Shown: positions 7,914 to 17,316 of the stretch, piece by piece
How positions within the stretch are numbered: the stretch's first letter is position 1
Layout of the letters: each line of letters opens with the position of its first letter
Origin: Bradyrhizobium sp. CCGB01
GTDB lineage: Bacteria > Pseudomonadota > Alphaproteobacteria > Rhizobiales > Xanthobacteraceae
Direction: 5' to 3'
Assembly (NCBI RefSeq): GCF_024199795.1
Contig: NZ_JANADK010000001.1
Location: 4,588,001-4,652,000 of the forward strand
Length of the DNA stretch: 64,000 nucleotides
The notes under the pieces: model-generated
Seen by the model: the letters and a program-made list of their open reading frames with translations, nothing else
Databases searched by the model: none
What the model was told of the DNA's origin: nothing
Translations under genes and position numbers: made by a program

Positions 7914-8150
7914 TTAGCCGAGACGGATCTGGCGTCCGGCCAGGAGACGGCCTTGGGCCATCTGCCTGCGGTAGGCATCGATCGCCTTGTTGGCGAGCAT
8001 CAGCTGCCGGCGCTCACCGGTCCTGAGCTGCGCTTCGATGGCATCCAGAATGATGTTCGCCGTCTCGTCCGGAGGACCGAGCTCGCCGCTCTGCTCCAGG
8101 AAGCTCCAGGCGATGAAGAATGCGCTTTCGACGGTGCAGCGAATGGACAT
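7914..8150 (-). CDS. hypothetical protein, 78 aa
   Basis: The product is MSIRCTVESAFFIAWSFLEQ followed by GELGPPDETANIILDAIEAQ and an Arg-rich helix ending RRQMAQGRLLAGR. It appears to be a small soluble helical protein with no membrane segment. The composition is natural for a coding frame and no competing frame on either strand is convincing. It sits upstream of the Crp/Fnr regulator gene on the same strand, about 300 bp away, with the palindromic boxes in between. Function unknown. Confidence 0.65.
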   Translation of the reverse strand: MSIRCTVESAFFIAWSFLEQSGELGPPDETANIILDAIEAQLRTGERRQLMLANKAIDAYRRQMAQGRLLAGRQIRLG

Positions 8151-8267
8151 GCGCTGCCAACGCGGTGTGGTCGCAGCCGTTCCGCGTTGCCGAACGAAGG
8201 CGTGGAGGCGGCGTTATTTCAGCGAGGCGAGGCGAGGCGGCGAGACTGCATCCCGCCGCCTCGGGCC

Positions 8268-9326
8268 TCAGTTCTTCAGCACGATGCGGCCGACGACCTT
8301 GCCGGCGCGCAGCTCCTCGATCCATTTCTGGACGTCGCCCATCGGCTCCTCGCGCATCGGCGTCGGCTTGATCTTGCCGGCGCGGGCGAGCGCCATCAGC
8401 TCCTGGGCCTCCGTGAGCGTGCCGACCATGAAGCCTTCGACGGTCAGGCGCTTGTAGACCCACTGCACCATCGGCAGCGTGAACTGGCCGCCCATCAGGC
8501 CGGAGACCACGACCTTGCCGCCGCGCGCGGCAACCGCCACCGCGAACGCCATCGACTTCTCGTTGCCGGCGAAATCGACGACCTCGTCGAAGCCGCCTTC
8601 GGTCTCCTTGAGGATGCGCTTGATCACGTCGGGCTCGGCCGGATCGTAGGCGGTGGCTGCGCCGTTCTTCAGCGCGGTGTCGCGCGCGGCGCCGCTGAGG
8701 TCGGCGACCGTGATCGGCTGCTTGAACATCGCCTGCGCGAACGACAGGCCCATCATGCCGACGCCGCCGAGGCCGATCAGCAGCAAATTGCGCTGGCGCG
8801 GACGGTCGACCAGGCGCTTGAGCGCGCCATAGGCGGTGACGCCGGAGCACATCAGGGTCGCGGCCTGGTTGACCGGCAGGGGATCGTAGTCGAGCAGGTA
8901 TTTGGCGTCGGGCACCAGCACGTGGGTGGCGAAGCCGCCGTCGATGGAGACGCCGAGGAAGCGTTGTTTCGCGCAGAGGTTCTCGTCGCCATTGGCGCAG
9001 TCGCGGCACTGGCCGCAGCCGATCCACGGAAACACCGCCTTCTTCGCGCCGACGAGGCCGGCGGGAACGTCAGGGCCGACTTCGTCGACCACGCCGGCGA
9101 TCTCGTGGCCGAGCGTGAAAGGCAGCGTCATGCCGCGCGTGGTGTCGAGCTTCTTGCCGCCGCCGAGATCGGCATAGCCGTCCTGGATGTGCAGATCGGA
9201 ATGGCAGAGGCCGCAGCGCTCGATGCGCACCAGCACTTCGCGTCCTTGCGGCTTGGGCGTGTCCACGATGGTCTCGCACAAGGGCGCATCGAACTTGACC
9301 AGGGACTGCCGACGCATCAACGCCAT
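8268..9326 (-). CDS. zinc-dependent alcohol dehydrogenase (MDR superfamily)
   Basis: The start at 9326 is chosen because CGGAGGAAAGAAA precedes this ATG; a longer frame to 9398 would run into rsmA. The 352-residue product has the catalytic zinc site CGLCHSD and GHE and the four-Cys structural zinc loop (GCGQCRDCANGDENLC). The Rossmann motif GLGGVGMMG binds NAD(P). It oxidises alcohols or reduces aldehydes; the substrate cannot be assigned. Lying 25 bp downstream of rsmA, it may be cotranscribed at the tail of the lpt-surA-pdxA-rsmA cluster, though its role there is unclear. Confidence 0.92.
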   Translation of the reverse strand: MALMRRQSLVKFDAPLCETIVDTPKPQGREVLVRIERCGLCHSDLHIQDGYADLGGGKKLDTTRGMTLPFTLGHEIAGVVDEVGPDVPAGLVGAKKAVFPWIGCGQCRDCANGDENLCAKQRFLGVSIDGGFATHVLVPDAKYLLDYDPLPVNQAATLMCSGVTAYGALKRLVDRPRQRNLLLIGLGGVGMMGLSFAQAMFKQPITVADLSGAARDTALKNGAATAYDPAEPDVIKRILKETEGGFDEVVDFAGNEKSMAFAVAVAARGGKVVVSGLMGGQFTLPMVQWVYKRLTVEGFMVGTLTEAQELMALARAGKIKPTPMREEPMGDVQKWIEELRAGKVVGRIVLKN

Positions 9327-9351
9327 TTTCTTTCCTCCGGAATTTCCGTTG

Positions 9352-10206
9352 TTACGCTTCGCTGCGTATATCCGCCAATTCACGGGCCATGGCAACAAAG
9401 CCGGAAATCGGAATGGTCTCCGCGCGCCGCGTCGGATCGACGCCCGCGGCGGCCGCGAGCCGCGCAGGATCGACGCCCAGCGATTTCAGGCTCTGGCGCA
9501 GCATTTTTCGGCGCTGGCCGAACGCGGCGGCCGCGACCTGCTCGAGCAGTTTTCGCTCGCAGGGCAGAGGCTTTTCGCGCGGTATCAGTCGTACGACGGA
9601 GGATGTGACCTTCGGCGGCGGTACGAAGGCCGACGGCGAAATGTCGAACAGGATCTTGGTCTCGCAGCGCCAGTTGGCGAGCACGCCGAGGCGGCCATAG
9701 GCCTCCTCGTCCTCACGCGCGACGATGCGCTCGCCGACCTCGCGCTGAAACATCAGGACCATCATGTCGTACCAGGGCGGCCAGGGTTCGGTCGTGAGCC
9801 AGTTGATCAAGAGCTGGGTCGCGATGTTGTAGGGCAGGTTCGCGACGATCTTGGCCTTGTTGCCGTCGAGTAGCGGGCGCGGGTCGAATGTCATGGCATC
9901 GCCGTGCACGATCTCGAGCCGGCCGGGGTAGCGCGCGGAAATGTCCTCCAGCGCGGGGATCGCGCGCTCGTCATGCTCGATCGCGATGACGCGCCTGGCG
10001 CCGAGCGCGAGCAGCGCGCGCGTCAGTCCGCCCGGACCGGGCCCGATCTCGACGATGGTGGAGTCTTCCAGCGGCGCCGCCGCACGCGCGATGCGCGCGG
10101 TGAGATTGAGGTCGAGCAGAAAATTCTGGCCGAGCGATTTGCGCGCCGACAGCGCGTGCTGGCGAATGACCTCGCGAAGCGGCGGGAGGTCGTCGATCGC
10201 GCTCAT
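9352..10206 (-). CDS. rsmA: 16S rRNA (adenine1518-N6/adenine1519-N6)-dimethyltransferase
   Basis: The 284-residue KsgA/RsmA dimethylates two adjacent adenines in helix 45 of 16S rRNA late in 30S assembly. SAM-binding motif I is [14 protein letters not shown] (about residues 52-65), preceded by SLGQNFLLD. Motif IV is NLPYNI, diagnostic of the family, and the C-terminal RNA-binding part includes [13 protein letters not shown]. The start codon overlaps the pdxA stop by one base (TGATG), indicating translational coupling. The order pdxA-rsmA is widely conserved. Confidence 0.96.
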   Translation of the reverse strand: MSAIDDLPPLREVIRQHALSARKSLGQNFLLDLNLTARIARAAAPLEDSTIVEIGPGPGGLTRALLALGARRVIAIEHDERAIPALEDISARYPGRLEIVHGDAMTFDPRPLLDGNKAKIVANLPYNIATQLLINWLTTEPWPPWYDMMVLMFQREVGERIVAREDEEAYGRLGVLANWRCETKILFDISPSAFVPPPKVTSSVVRLIPREKPLPCERKLLEQVAAAAFGQRRKMLRQSLKSLGVDPARLAAAAGVDPTRRAETIPISGFVAMARELADIRSEA

Positions 10207-11219
10207 CAGCTTTTCGCAGCCGCCATGCGGCTCGCAAGCCTCAAGGCCGCGATCAGGCTTGCCGGATTGGCCTTGCCGCTGCCGGCGATGTCGAAGGCGG
10301 TGCCGTGGTCGGGCGAGGTGCGGATGAAGGGTAGGCCGAGCGTGACGTTGACGGCGTCGTCGAAGGCGACCGTCTTGATCGGGATCAGGGCCTGGTCGTG
10401 GTACATGCAGACCGCGCAGTCATAGGTGCTTCGCGCGGCTTCGTGGAACATGGTGTCGGCGGGCAGCGGGCCCCTGGCGTCGATGCCGTCGCTGCGCAAT
10501 GCCTTGAGCGCCGGCGCGATCACGGTCTGCTCCTCGTGGCCGAGCGAGCCGTCCTCGCCGGCATGCGGATTGAGGCCGGAGATCGCGATGCGCGGCCTTT
10601 CGATGCCGAAGCGGGATTTCAGCTCGGTCGCGACGATGCGCGTGGTCGAGACAATCAACTCGCTCGTGAGCTGGGCCAGCGCATCGCGCAGGGAGACGTG
10701 GATCGTCACCGGCACCACGGCGAGCCGCGGCGACCACAGCATCATCACCGGCTGCGGCACGCGGCCGTCCTCTGCGGCCAGCTCGGCGAGAAATTCGGTA
10801 TGGCCGGGATGGCGGAAGCCCGAGCGGTAAAGCACGCTCTTGGCGATCGGGTTGGTGACGACGGCGCTGGCGCGGCCTTCACGGACATCGCTGACCGCCT
10901 GCCGGATCGAGGCGAGGGCGGCCGGTGCGCTCGAGGTGTCGGGCTTGCCGGGCTCGGCGGTCGCGCGTTCGCCGGTTGCGACGACGGGCAGGGCCTCGGG
11001 GAAGGCGGCTCCGGCCTCACCGGCGCTCACGGCGGCGATCTTGATATCCGCACCGAGCGCCTTGGCGCGGCGCGCAATCGCCGCCTCGTCGCCGAGCAGA
11101 TAGAAGGCGGGCAGGTTCAGCTCGCGGCGCTTGAGCCAGGCTGCGATCGTGATGTCGGGGCCGATGCCGGCAGGCTCTCCCAGGGTCAGGGCGAGGGGCT
11201 TTGCGGTGGGCTTGGCCAT
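10206..11219 (-). CDS. pdxA: 4-hydroxythreonine-4-phosphate dehydrogenase
   Basis: The 337-residue PdxA oxidises 4-phosphohydroxy-L-threonine in the DXP-dependent pyridoxal phosphate pathway. The start ATG at 11219 gives [20 protein letters not shown], the expected N-terminus. Metal-binding and active-site motifs are visible: [33 protein letters not shown] and [14 protein letters not shown]. The ATG overlaps the stop of the upstream surA-like gene by one base, and its own stop overlaps the rsmA start, so the three genes are coupled. A longer in-frame extension to 11363 lies inside the surA-like gene and is rejected. Confidence 0.96.
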   Translation of the reverse strand: MAKPTAKPLALTLGEPAGIGPDITIAAWLKRRELNLPAFYLLGDEAAIARRAKALGADIKIAAVSAGEAGAAFPEALPVVATGERATAEPGKPDTSSAPAALASIRQAVSDVREGRASAVVTNPIAKSVLYRSGFRHPGHTEFLAELAAEDGRVPQPVMMLWSPRLAVVPVTIHVSLRDALAQLTSELIVSTTRIVATELKSRFGIERPRIAISGLNPHAGEDGSLGHEEQTVIAPALKALRSDGIDARGPLPADTMFHEAARSTYDCAVCMYHDQALIPIKTVAFDDAVNVTLGLPFIRTSPDHGTAFDIAGSGKANPASLIAALRLASRMAAAKS

Positions 11220-12211
11220 CAGCGGTTGCGATATTCGATCATCGCCGCCTTGCGGAGATCGTCGAGATAGGCCTTCTGGGTCTTCTCGTATTTCTCCGAA
11301 TACATCTTCTCGCGGACCTCGCGCTTCTTCGGCGTGTCGATCATGGTCGGCTTGCGCGAGCACAGCACCACCATCTCGATGCCCGACTTGGTCACCTCGG
11401 GGGCGGTCAAATGGCCGATCGGGGTGTCGTCGAGCACTTTGCGCAGCGCCTCGGGCAGCTCCGCGGTGGTCTTGGTGACGCTGTCGCGGATGGTGGCGTT
11501 CGGCGTCGAGCGAAACAGCGAGTTGGCTTCCTCGCAGCTTCCGACGCGCGAGCGATATTGCTCGGCCTCCTTGTGCCGCGTCTCGATGAAGGCCGGCGAG
11601 GAGCCGCGCGGCACGATCAGGACGATCGGCTGCATCTTGTATTCGGTGCCCTCGATCTGAAGCTTGTCGCCGGTCTGGGCCTGCACGGCCTGCGCGACGT
11701 CGCGCTCGCCGACCATCAGCTTCTCCTTGAAGCGGCCGCGCACGAGGCTGGTCCAGACCATCTCGGCCTTCATGCGGCCCTTCAGGGTCTCGGGGCGGAC
11801 GCCTTTGACCTCTAGCGATTTGGTGAGCTGTTCGGGCGAGAGGCGCATGCGCTGCGCCATGCCCTCGTAGGACTGGTTGATGTCGGAGATGCCGGGATCG
11901 ACGCCGTACTTCTTGCCTTCCTTGAGCTTCACCTTGTCGTCGATCAGCTCGTTGATGACCTCCTGCCGGCTCGGGGTCTTCTGCGTCGTCAACTGGTCGA
12001 GCTTGGAACGCTGCTCGATATCGAAATCGGTGATCGGATCGCCGTTGACCATGACGACGATGTTCTGCGCGCGCGACGGCGCCGGCAGGCCGGTCAGGAT
12101 CAGCCCGGCGCCGAGGGCGAGGAGGAGGCGGAAGACAGGCAGTGGGGTCGTCATGATTCTCGCTCGCATGTCAGCCGAGATGAACCCTGCGATTGGGAAC
12201 GCGGTCGTCAC
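11219..12211 (-). CDS. SurA-like periplasmic chaperone / PpiC-type peptidyl-prolyl isomerase
   Basis: The predicted product is exported, with a signal peptide core PVFRLLLALGAGLILTGLPA and cleavage near APSRAQ. The N-terminal SurA core (about residues 50-170) contains VVMVNGDPITDFDIEQR and INELIDDKVKLKEGKKYG. A single divergent parvulin-like domain follows, ending in SGIEMVVLCSRK. At about 330 residues it is shorter than E. coli SurA, which has two parvulin domains. Being between lptD and pdxA, it likely assists outer-membrane protein (including LptD) folding. The start is ambiguous: ATGs at 12211, 12169 and 12154 are all possible, the last giving the tidiest signal peptide. Confidence 0.88.
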   Translation of the reverse strand: MTTAFPIAGFISADMRARIMTTPLPVFRLLLALGAGLILTGLPAPSRAQNIVVMVNGDPITDFDIEQRSKLDQLTTQKTPSRQEVINELIDDKVKLKEGKKYGVDPGISDINQSYEGMAQRMRLSPEQLTKSLEVKGVRPETLKGRMKAEMVWTSLVRGRFKEKLMVGERDVAQAVQAQTGDKLQIEGTEYKMQPIVLIVPRGSSPAFIETRHKEAEQYRSRVGSCEEANSLFRSTPNATIRDSVTKTTAELPEALRKVLDDTPIGHLTAPEVTKSGIEMVVLCSRKPTMIDTPKKREVREKMYSEKYEKTQKAYLDDLRKAAMIEYRNR

Positions 12212-12221
12212 TTCGGATGGT

Positions 12222-14714
12222 TTATTGCATGCCGGTCAGGCCGGACGCGCTGGACCCGGTCGAGGTCGCCAGCGTGCGCAGGCCGATCTGGAACATGAAC
12301 GCGTGGCTCAGCACGGGCGGTGTCGTGCCCGCGGAGTAGCTATACGAAGTTACATAGTTCGCCGCCAGCACGAAGCAATCGTCGACATAGCCGGCGCCGA
12401 GCACATACTGGTTGATCTTGTTGGCCTCGAGGTCCCAGCGCGCCGAGCCCGTCACCACCCAGTTGGCCGCGACCTTCAGTGAGCCCGTGGTCAGGATGCC
12501 CTCGCGGCGAGTCAGATAGCCGAGTTCCGGCTGCGCCGCGTAATTGCCGTACATCACGCCGACCGACCAGCGATTGAAGTTGGCGCGGCCTTCCGCCTCG
12601 AAGCGCTGCACGTTCCAGGTTTGCTCGTCCATGCGGGAGCGGACGCTGAACGTGTAGGTGCTGTTGGGCGAGTAGGCGGCGCTCGCCACGTAATCCGAGC
12701 GCGGCTTGTCGAGGCCGGAGTCGAGGCCGGTATTGATGGAGTCCTGGACCGCGTAGGAGTTCAGGCCGAACAGCTGGTAGGACTGCCCGAACAGCACCTT
12801 GACGGCGCCGCCCCGGTCGAACTGCGTGGTCGACTGCACGCCGACATTGGCGCGGCCGCCACCCTCGACGCGGTCGTAGCCGGAGAACTTGTCGACGCTG
12901 AACAGGTTCGAGGTGTCGAACACCATGCTCTGGGCGTCCTCGTTCGGGAACTTGCCGGCATAGGTCTCGTTCGGCCGGATGATGATCTGCGCGATCGGCT
13001 CGATGGTTGTCGAGCCCCAGGGCTGAACGTTGATGAACGGGTAGCGGTATTCGAGGCCGACGGTCGGCATCAGACGGAACGCCTGGGTGTCGCCGACGGG
13101 AAGGAAGTTCGACACGCCCGGCTGGTTGGAGATCGAGGCGTTGATCGCATCGGCGCGAACGCTGGCGAACGGGGTCCAGATCTGGCCGAACGGATCAGTG
13201 AAAGACTTACGCCACTGCGCTTCGGCCGTCAGGCGGGTGTAGTTGCCCGGGAAGCCGCGCAGCAGGCACTGCGACGGCGTCCGCGCGAGCGGATCGGCCG
13301 ACGCAGTCGTGCACAGGCTGTTGGTGTTGGCGAGCGTCGTGATCGGATCGAACACGGCGGTATCACGCGACATGTTCACGAAATTGGTCCTGTAGCTGAA
13401 CTCGCCGCCGAACACCGGATAGTTGAGCACGTTCGAATAGTCGATCACGGGATAGACGATCGGCACCTGGCTCTGGTTGCCCGAATAGCTCAGCCAGTAC
13501 ATCGTGCGCGCGTCGAAGAAGCTGCGATTGCCGACGCCGGTCAGATAAAGCTGCGACAATGCGTCGGTCGGCAGATACAGGAACGAGCCGAGCGGATCGC
13601 GGTATTGCGACAAGCGGTAGTCCGAGAAGAAGTAGTAGTCGGACATGACCACGCCGTCCCAGCCCCAGACCCACTTGTCGTTCAGCGCGAACTGACCCTT
13701 GGTGTCGACGGCGCCGCGGAACTGGCGGTCGCCGGGCTGCCCGGCGAGCGCGCCGGGGTCGAGCTGGTCGATGCCGTAGACCCGGATCTGGTAGGCGCCG
13801 TCCATCAGGCGCTGGCGGTACTCGGCCTGGAACAGCACGCCCTGCCTGGAGGTGATGCGCGGGCTGAAGGTCATGTCCATATCGGGCGCGATCGCCCAGT
13901 AGAACGGAACTTCGACGCCGTAGCCGAACGGCGTGTTCGACGTGAAGCCCGGCATCAGGAAGCCGGTCTTGCGCTTCACGGTCGGATCGGGCGTCGAGAA
14001 ATAGGGCATGTAGGCGAGCGGCACGCCGAAGAATTCGAGCTGTGCCGTCTCGAAATACAGCATCTTCTCCTGCTGGTCGTGGATGATGCGCGCACCCTTG
14101 ACCTGCCATAGCGGCGGCTTCTTCGGATCGTCCTTACACGGCGCGCAGGCCGTGTAGACGCCGTTCTCGAACACCGTGTAGTTGCCGCTGGAGCGGTCGG
14201 CGCGGCTCGCGGCCATGCGGGTCTGGTCGGCGGTGTCCACGCGCAGCGAATCGACGAAACCATCGCGGTAGTCGTCGGAGAGATCCAGGATCTCGGCATA
14301 GGTGATCTTGCCGTCGGCATCCGTCATGCGGATGTTGCCTTCGGCATGCAGCCGCTTGGTCTTCTGGTCGTAGATGACCTTGTCGGCCTCGACGCTGGTG
14401 CCGTTGTAGAACAGCTGGACGTTACCGACCGCGGAGACGCGGGAGTTGTTGTAGTCGTAGTCGACCTCGGTCGCCTGAACCAGCATCTGGTTGTCGTTGG
14501 CGACCTTCGGCGGCTTCGGACGCGGCGGCAGCGGATTGTAGGTGAAGCCCTGGGCCGATGCAGGGGCCACGGCGGCAACGTCGATCAGCGCGCCGAGCGA
14601 TGTCACGGCGGCGACAGCCAGGAGAAGCCTGCGAATGGACAAGCCGACCCCGTTCGCGCGCACCAATGTGCGCCGCGTCAAACGAGACACGGGTCCGCGA
14701 TGGACGGCAGTCAC
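12222..14714 (-). CDS. lptD: LPS-assembly outer-membrane protein LptD
   Basis: The 830-residue product places lipopolysaccharide in the outer leaflet of the outer membrane. The GTG start at 14714 overlaps the lptG stop by one base (TAGTG) and follows AGGAGG at the right distance, so it is preferred over a start at 14780. A signal peptide is followed by an LptA-like jellyroll (about residues 60-250, with VQATEVDYDYNNSRVSAVGN and ADKVIYDQ). The C-terminal beta-barrel, rich in alternating Tyr/Ser/Gly segments, reaches nearly to the end. Cysteines at CAPCKDDPKK may form the inter-domain disulfides typical of LptD. No lptE is seen nearby. Confidence 0.95.
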   Translation of the reverse strand: MTAVHRGPVSRLTRRTLVRANGVGLSIRRLLLAVAAVTSLGALIDVAAVAPASAQGFTYNPLPPRPKPPKVANDNQMLVQATEVDYDYNNSRVSAVGNVQLFYNGTSVEADKVIYDQKTKRLHAEGNIRMTDADGKITYAEILDLSDDYRDGFVDSLRVDTADQTRMAASRADRSSGNYTVFENGVYTACAPCKDDPKKPPLWQVKGARIIHDQQEKMLYFETAQLEFFGVPLAYMPYFSTPDPTVKRKTGFLMPGFTSNTPFGYGVEVPFYWAIAPDMDMTFSPRITSRQGVLFQAEYRQRLMDGAYQIRVYGIDQLDPGALAGQPGDRQFRGAVDTKGQFALNDKWVWGWDGVVMSDYYFFSDYRLSQYRDPLGSFLYLPTDALSQLYLTGVGNRSFFDARTMYWLSYSGNQSQVPIVYPVIDYSNVLNYPVFGGEFSYRTNFVNMSRDTAVFDPITTLANTNSLCTTASADPLARTPSQCLLRGFPGNYTRLTAEAQWRKSFTDPFGQIWTPFASVRADAINASISNQPGVSNFLPVGDTQAFRLMPTVGLEYRYPFINVQPWGSTTIEPIAQIIIRPNETYAGKFPNEDAQSMVFDTSNLFSVDKFSGYDRVEGGGRANVGVQSTTQFDRGGAVKVLFGQSYQLFGLNSYAVQDSINTGLDSGLDKPRSDYVASAAYSPNSTYTFSVRSRMDEQTWNVQRFEAEGRANFNRWSVGVMYGNYAAQPELGYLTRREGILTTGSLKVAANWVVTGSARWDLEANKINQYVLGAGYVDDCFVLAANYVTSYSYSAGTTPPVLSHAFMFQIGLRTLATSTGSSASGLTGMQ

Positions 14715-15811
14715 TAACCGTCCTCCTGGTACAACAAGGCCAAAAAGCCGGTGAGGCCGCCCACCACCACGGGCAACCACGCCGCAGCGATCGGATGCAT
14801 CAACTCAGCCTTGCTCAAGTCTTCAGTCACTTTCGACAAAACGTAGAGCAGAAAGCCTGCGCCCACGCCACTCAAAACCATCTTCTGCACGCCGCCCATC
14901 CGGAAGAAGCGCAACGACACGGAAGCCGCCAGCATCACCATGGCGGCCAGCAAAAACGGCTGTGCCAAGAGCTTGTGATACTGGAGTCGATAGCCCGCTG
15001 TCGCGAAGCCCGAGCTCTCCGAGGAGCGGATGTAGCTCGGTAGTTGCCAAAAGGACACAGTCTCGGGTGTGGAAAAACTGTTGCGGACCTGCGCCTCGGT
15101 CAGCGTCGTCGGAATCTCCAACCTGGCCTGGTCGATCGGCGGCGAATCCAGCGAGAAGCGGCGGACGGTCTTGAACAGCCAGTGGCCGGCCTCCAGCGTC
15201 GCCTCGCGCGCCTCGATGCGCTCCTTGAAATGCCAATCCGTATCAAATCGGAACAGGGTCAGGCCGGTCAGCCGGACGCCCTGCTGCTCGCTGCGCGCTG
15301 CGTTGATGATGACCTGGCCGTCATTGGTGACCTGGTTGAGCCAGAAGCCGGAGGCGTCCTGGATGCCGCCGCCGGGCGCCGAGCCGAACAGCTCGGCTTC
15401 CATGCGCTTGGACAGCTCGCGCAGGTTGGCCGACATCGGATTGTAGGCGACGGTTGCGATTACCCCGATCAGGAGCGCGCTGCCGAGGGCCGGCGAGATG
15501 AACTGCCATGCGGAGATGCCGGCGGCGCGCGCGACCACGAGCTCGAGCCGGCGGGAGAGCGCGAGATAGCAGGTCATGGCGCCGATCAGCATGCAGAACG
15601 GCGTCAGCTTCTCCAGCAGCTGCGGCACCCGGAACAACGAGGTCTCGGCCACCATGATCGCGGAGGCGGAGGCAAGGCCGGAGGTCTTGCGCACCATCTC
15701 GATGTAATCGACCAGCACCAGCAGCAGGAAGATGCTGGCGAACACGCCGAGCGCCGCGACGACGAAGCGCCCAGCGAAGTAGCGCCCGAGTGTGTTGGTG
15801 AGCATGCTCAT
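14714..15811 (-). CDS. lptG: LPS export ABC transporter permease LptG
   Basis: The 365-residue YjgP/YjgQ-family permease begins MSMLTNTLGRYFAGRFVVAA. Three N-terminal membrane segments are followed by a periplasmic jellyroll (about residues 130-260) and three C-terminal membrane segments, the usual LptF/LptG layout. With LptF and the ATPase LptB (not in this window) it extracts LPS from the inner membrane. The start overlaps the lptF stop by four bases (ATGA). The much longer open frame to 16585 is an antiphase run-on inside lptF and is not used. Confidence 0.95.
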   Translation of the reverse strand: MSMLTNTLGRYFAGRFVVAALGVFASIFLLLVLVDYIEMVRKTSGLASASAIMVAETSLFRVPQLLEKLTPFCMLIGAMTCYLALSRRLELVVARAAGISAWQFISPALGSALLIGVIATVAYNPMSANLRELSKRMEAELFGSAPGGGIQDASGFWLNQVTNDGQVIINAARSEQQGVRLTGLTLFRFDTDWHFKERIEAREATLEAGHWLFKTVRRFSLDSPPIDQARLEIPTTLTEAQVRNSFSTPETVSFWQLPSYIRSSESSGFATAGYRLQYHKLLAQPFLLAAMVMLAASVSLRFFRMGGVQKMVLSGVGAGFLLYVLSKVTEDLSKAELMHPIAAAWLPVVVGGLTGFLALLYQEDG

Positions 15812-16977
15812 GCGGTGGCCGGCCGTCCGAACAGCCGCGCGATGCGCGCGTTCGACCTGTTGATGGCCTCCATGAGGCGGGGCGGCGGCTCGACCACGAT
15901 CCCGCCGATGATCATCCACAGCCCGACGCCGATGGCGCCCAGGACCATCGCGTATTGGAACAGCACCGGGCCAGGCGACTTCACCGCCATCACCGAGCAG
16001 GCAAATCCCGCCATGCGCAGGCCGAACACGGCGAGCACCGAGCCGCCGATCGAGAAGTTGCGGCTCTGGCGGGTGGTGCGCGGCGCGCCCAGAAAGGCGA
16101 AGGTCAGCACGGCAAAGGCGAACGGATAGATCGGCGCCAGCAGGCTGTCGTGCAAGGCCGAGCGGAACTGCCCGGGAATCTGCTTGTAGACCGGATCGTC
16201 CTCGGACGGCGCGAACAACTCCCAGAGATAGCGCTCGCGGATGCCGAGAGTGACGTCGTGGCCCTGGCCCGAGAACTTCGACATGTCGAAGCCGTAGCGG
16301 CCGAACGCCACCAGCGCGGGATCGCGCTTGCCGGCCTCGAAGCGCTGGAGATTGCCGTCCTTCAGCACCAGGAACGAGCCGTTGTCGTTCTTCACGACCT
16401 CGCCATGCTCGGCGACGATCGAGACGCGCTCGTTTGGATCGCGGCGATCGTCGATGAAGATGCCGGCGAGGATGCCGCCGGGCTGGCGTTCGCGGATCCG
16501 GATCGTGAGGTTCTTGTCGAGCTGGGCGAAGCGGCCGGGCTGCAGGATGTTGGTGAGCACGTCCGCGGTGATCTCGGCGTCCCACTGCTTGATCCGCCGC
16601 ATGCCGTCGGGGGCGAGATAGGCAGCGATGAAGGCGACCAGCAGCGCCACGACACAGGTGGCGTAGAAGAACGGATAGAACAGCCGGAACGGCGAGAAGC
16701 CGGCGGCATTCATCACGATGATCTCGGAATCGGTCGCGAGCTTGTTCAGCGTGTGCGAGATCGCGATCATCAGCGCGATAGGCGAGATGATCAGGACCAG
16801 CGCCGGCACGACGAGGCTGGTGATGCCGAGGAAGGTCAGGATGGTCTGACCCTGACTCGTCATCAGGTCGATGCCGCGCAACGCCTGCGTAATCCAGATC
16901 ACGCCCGTGAGGCTGACCAGGACGAGCGCAAACGACGCCAGCGTCGTGCGGAAAATATACCTATCGATCGACCCCAT
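15808..16977 (-). CDS. lptF: LPS export ABC transporter permease LptF
   Basis: The 389-residue product begins MGSIDRYIFRTTLASFALVL. Membrane segments lie at about residues 13-35, 50-75 and 100-122, then a periplasmic beta-jellyroll, then three further segments near the C-terminus (about 300-365). It pairs with LptG. As the most upstream gene of the minus-strand run lptF-lptG-lptD-surA-pdxA-rsmA, its promoter should lie in the 340-bp gap before pepA. Confidence 0.95.
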   Translation of the reverse strand: MGSIDRYIFRTTLASFALVLVSLTGVIWITQALRGIDLMTSQGQTILTFLGITSLVVPALVLIISPIALMIAISHTLNKLATDSEIIVMNAAGFSPFRLFYPFFYATCVVALLVAFIAAYLAPDGMRRIKQWDAEITADVLTNILQPGRFAQLDKNLTIRIRERQPGGILAGIFIDDRRDPNERVSIVAEHGEVVKNDNGSFLVLKDGNLQRFEAGKRDPALVAFGRYGFDMSKFSGQGHDVTLGIRERYLWELFAPSEDDPVYKQIPGQFRSALHDSLLAPIYPFAFAVLTFAFLGAPRTTRQSRNFSIGGSVLAVFGLRMAGFACSVMAVKSPGPVLFQYAMVLGAIGVGLWMIIGGIVVEPPPRLMEAINRSNARIARLFGRPATA

Positions 16978-17316
16978 GCGCTACCGCACGAATCCCCACC
17001 AAGCCCCAAATGTCGGCTGAAATTCTGTCTGTCCAACCAATCCCCGACAAGGGATCCCCAAGGTTGGCCAACAGCTCGTCCGCCGACTTACTGTCTCACT
17101 AGCATCCCTTTGATCCGTCAACAAAATGGCTGCCCCGTGGCACCCTCACAATATGGTTAATATTTCCCTTGTTGTGACATGGCGGCCACGGGGGTGCTTG
17201 GCATCCGCCGGGCGGGTGGCCCATAGTGGCGAAAGTCCAGTGAATCGCCGTTCAGCGCCGGCTCGTGACCGGAACCGCCGAGCGGCGAAAAGCCCGATGT
17301 TTTGAAGGAGTTACCC
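16978..17316. promoter_or_regulatory. divergent intergenic region between lptF and pepA
   Basis: About 340 bp holds the 5' regions of lptF (leftward) and pepA (rightward). It is locally AT-rich around 17110-17180. An inverted pair TCACAA (17146-17151) and TTGTGA (17172-17177) flanks a 20-nt AT-rich spacer. No recognised operator is assigned. Confidence 0.4.

Noticed and set aside
6861-9608. 915-residue plus-strand open frame across the regulator and dehydrogenase
   Set aside because: It is antisense to several supported genes, with Arg/Ala/Gly-rich composition typical of high-GC shadow frames.
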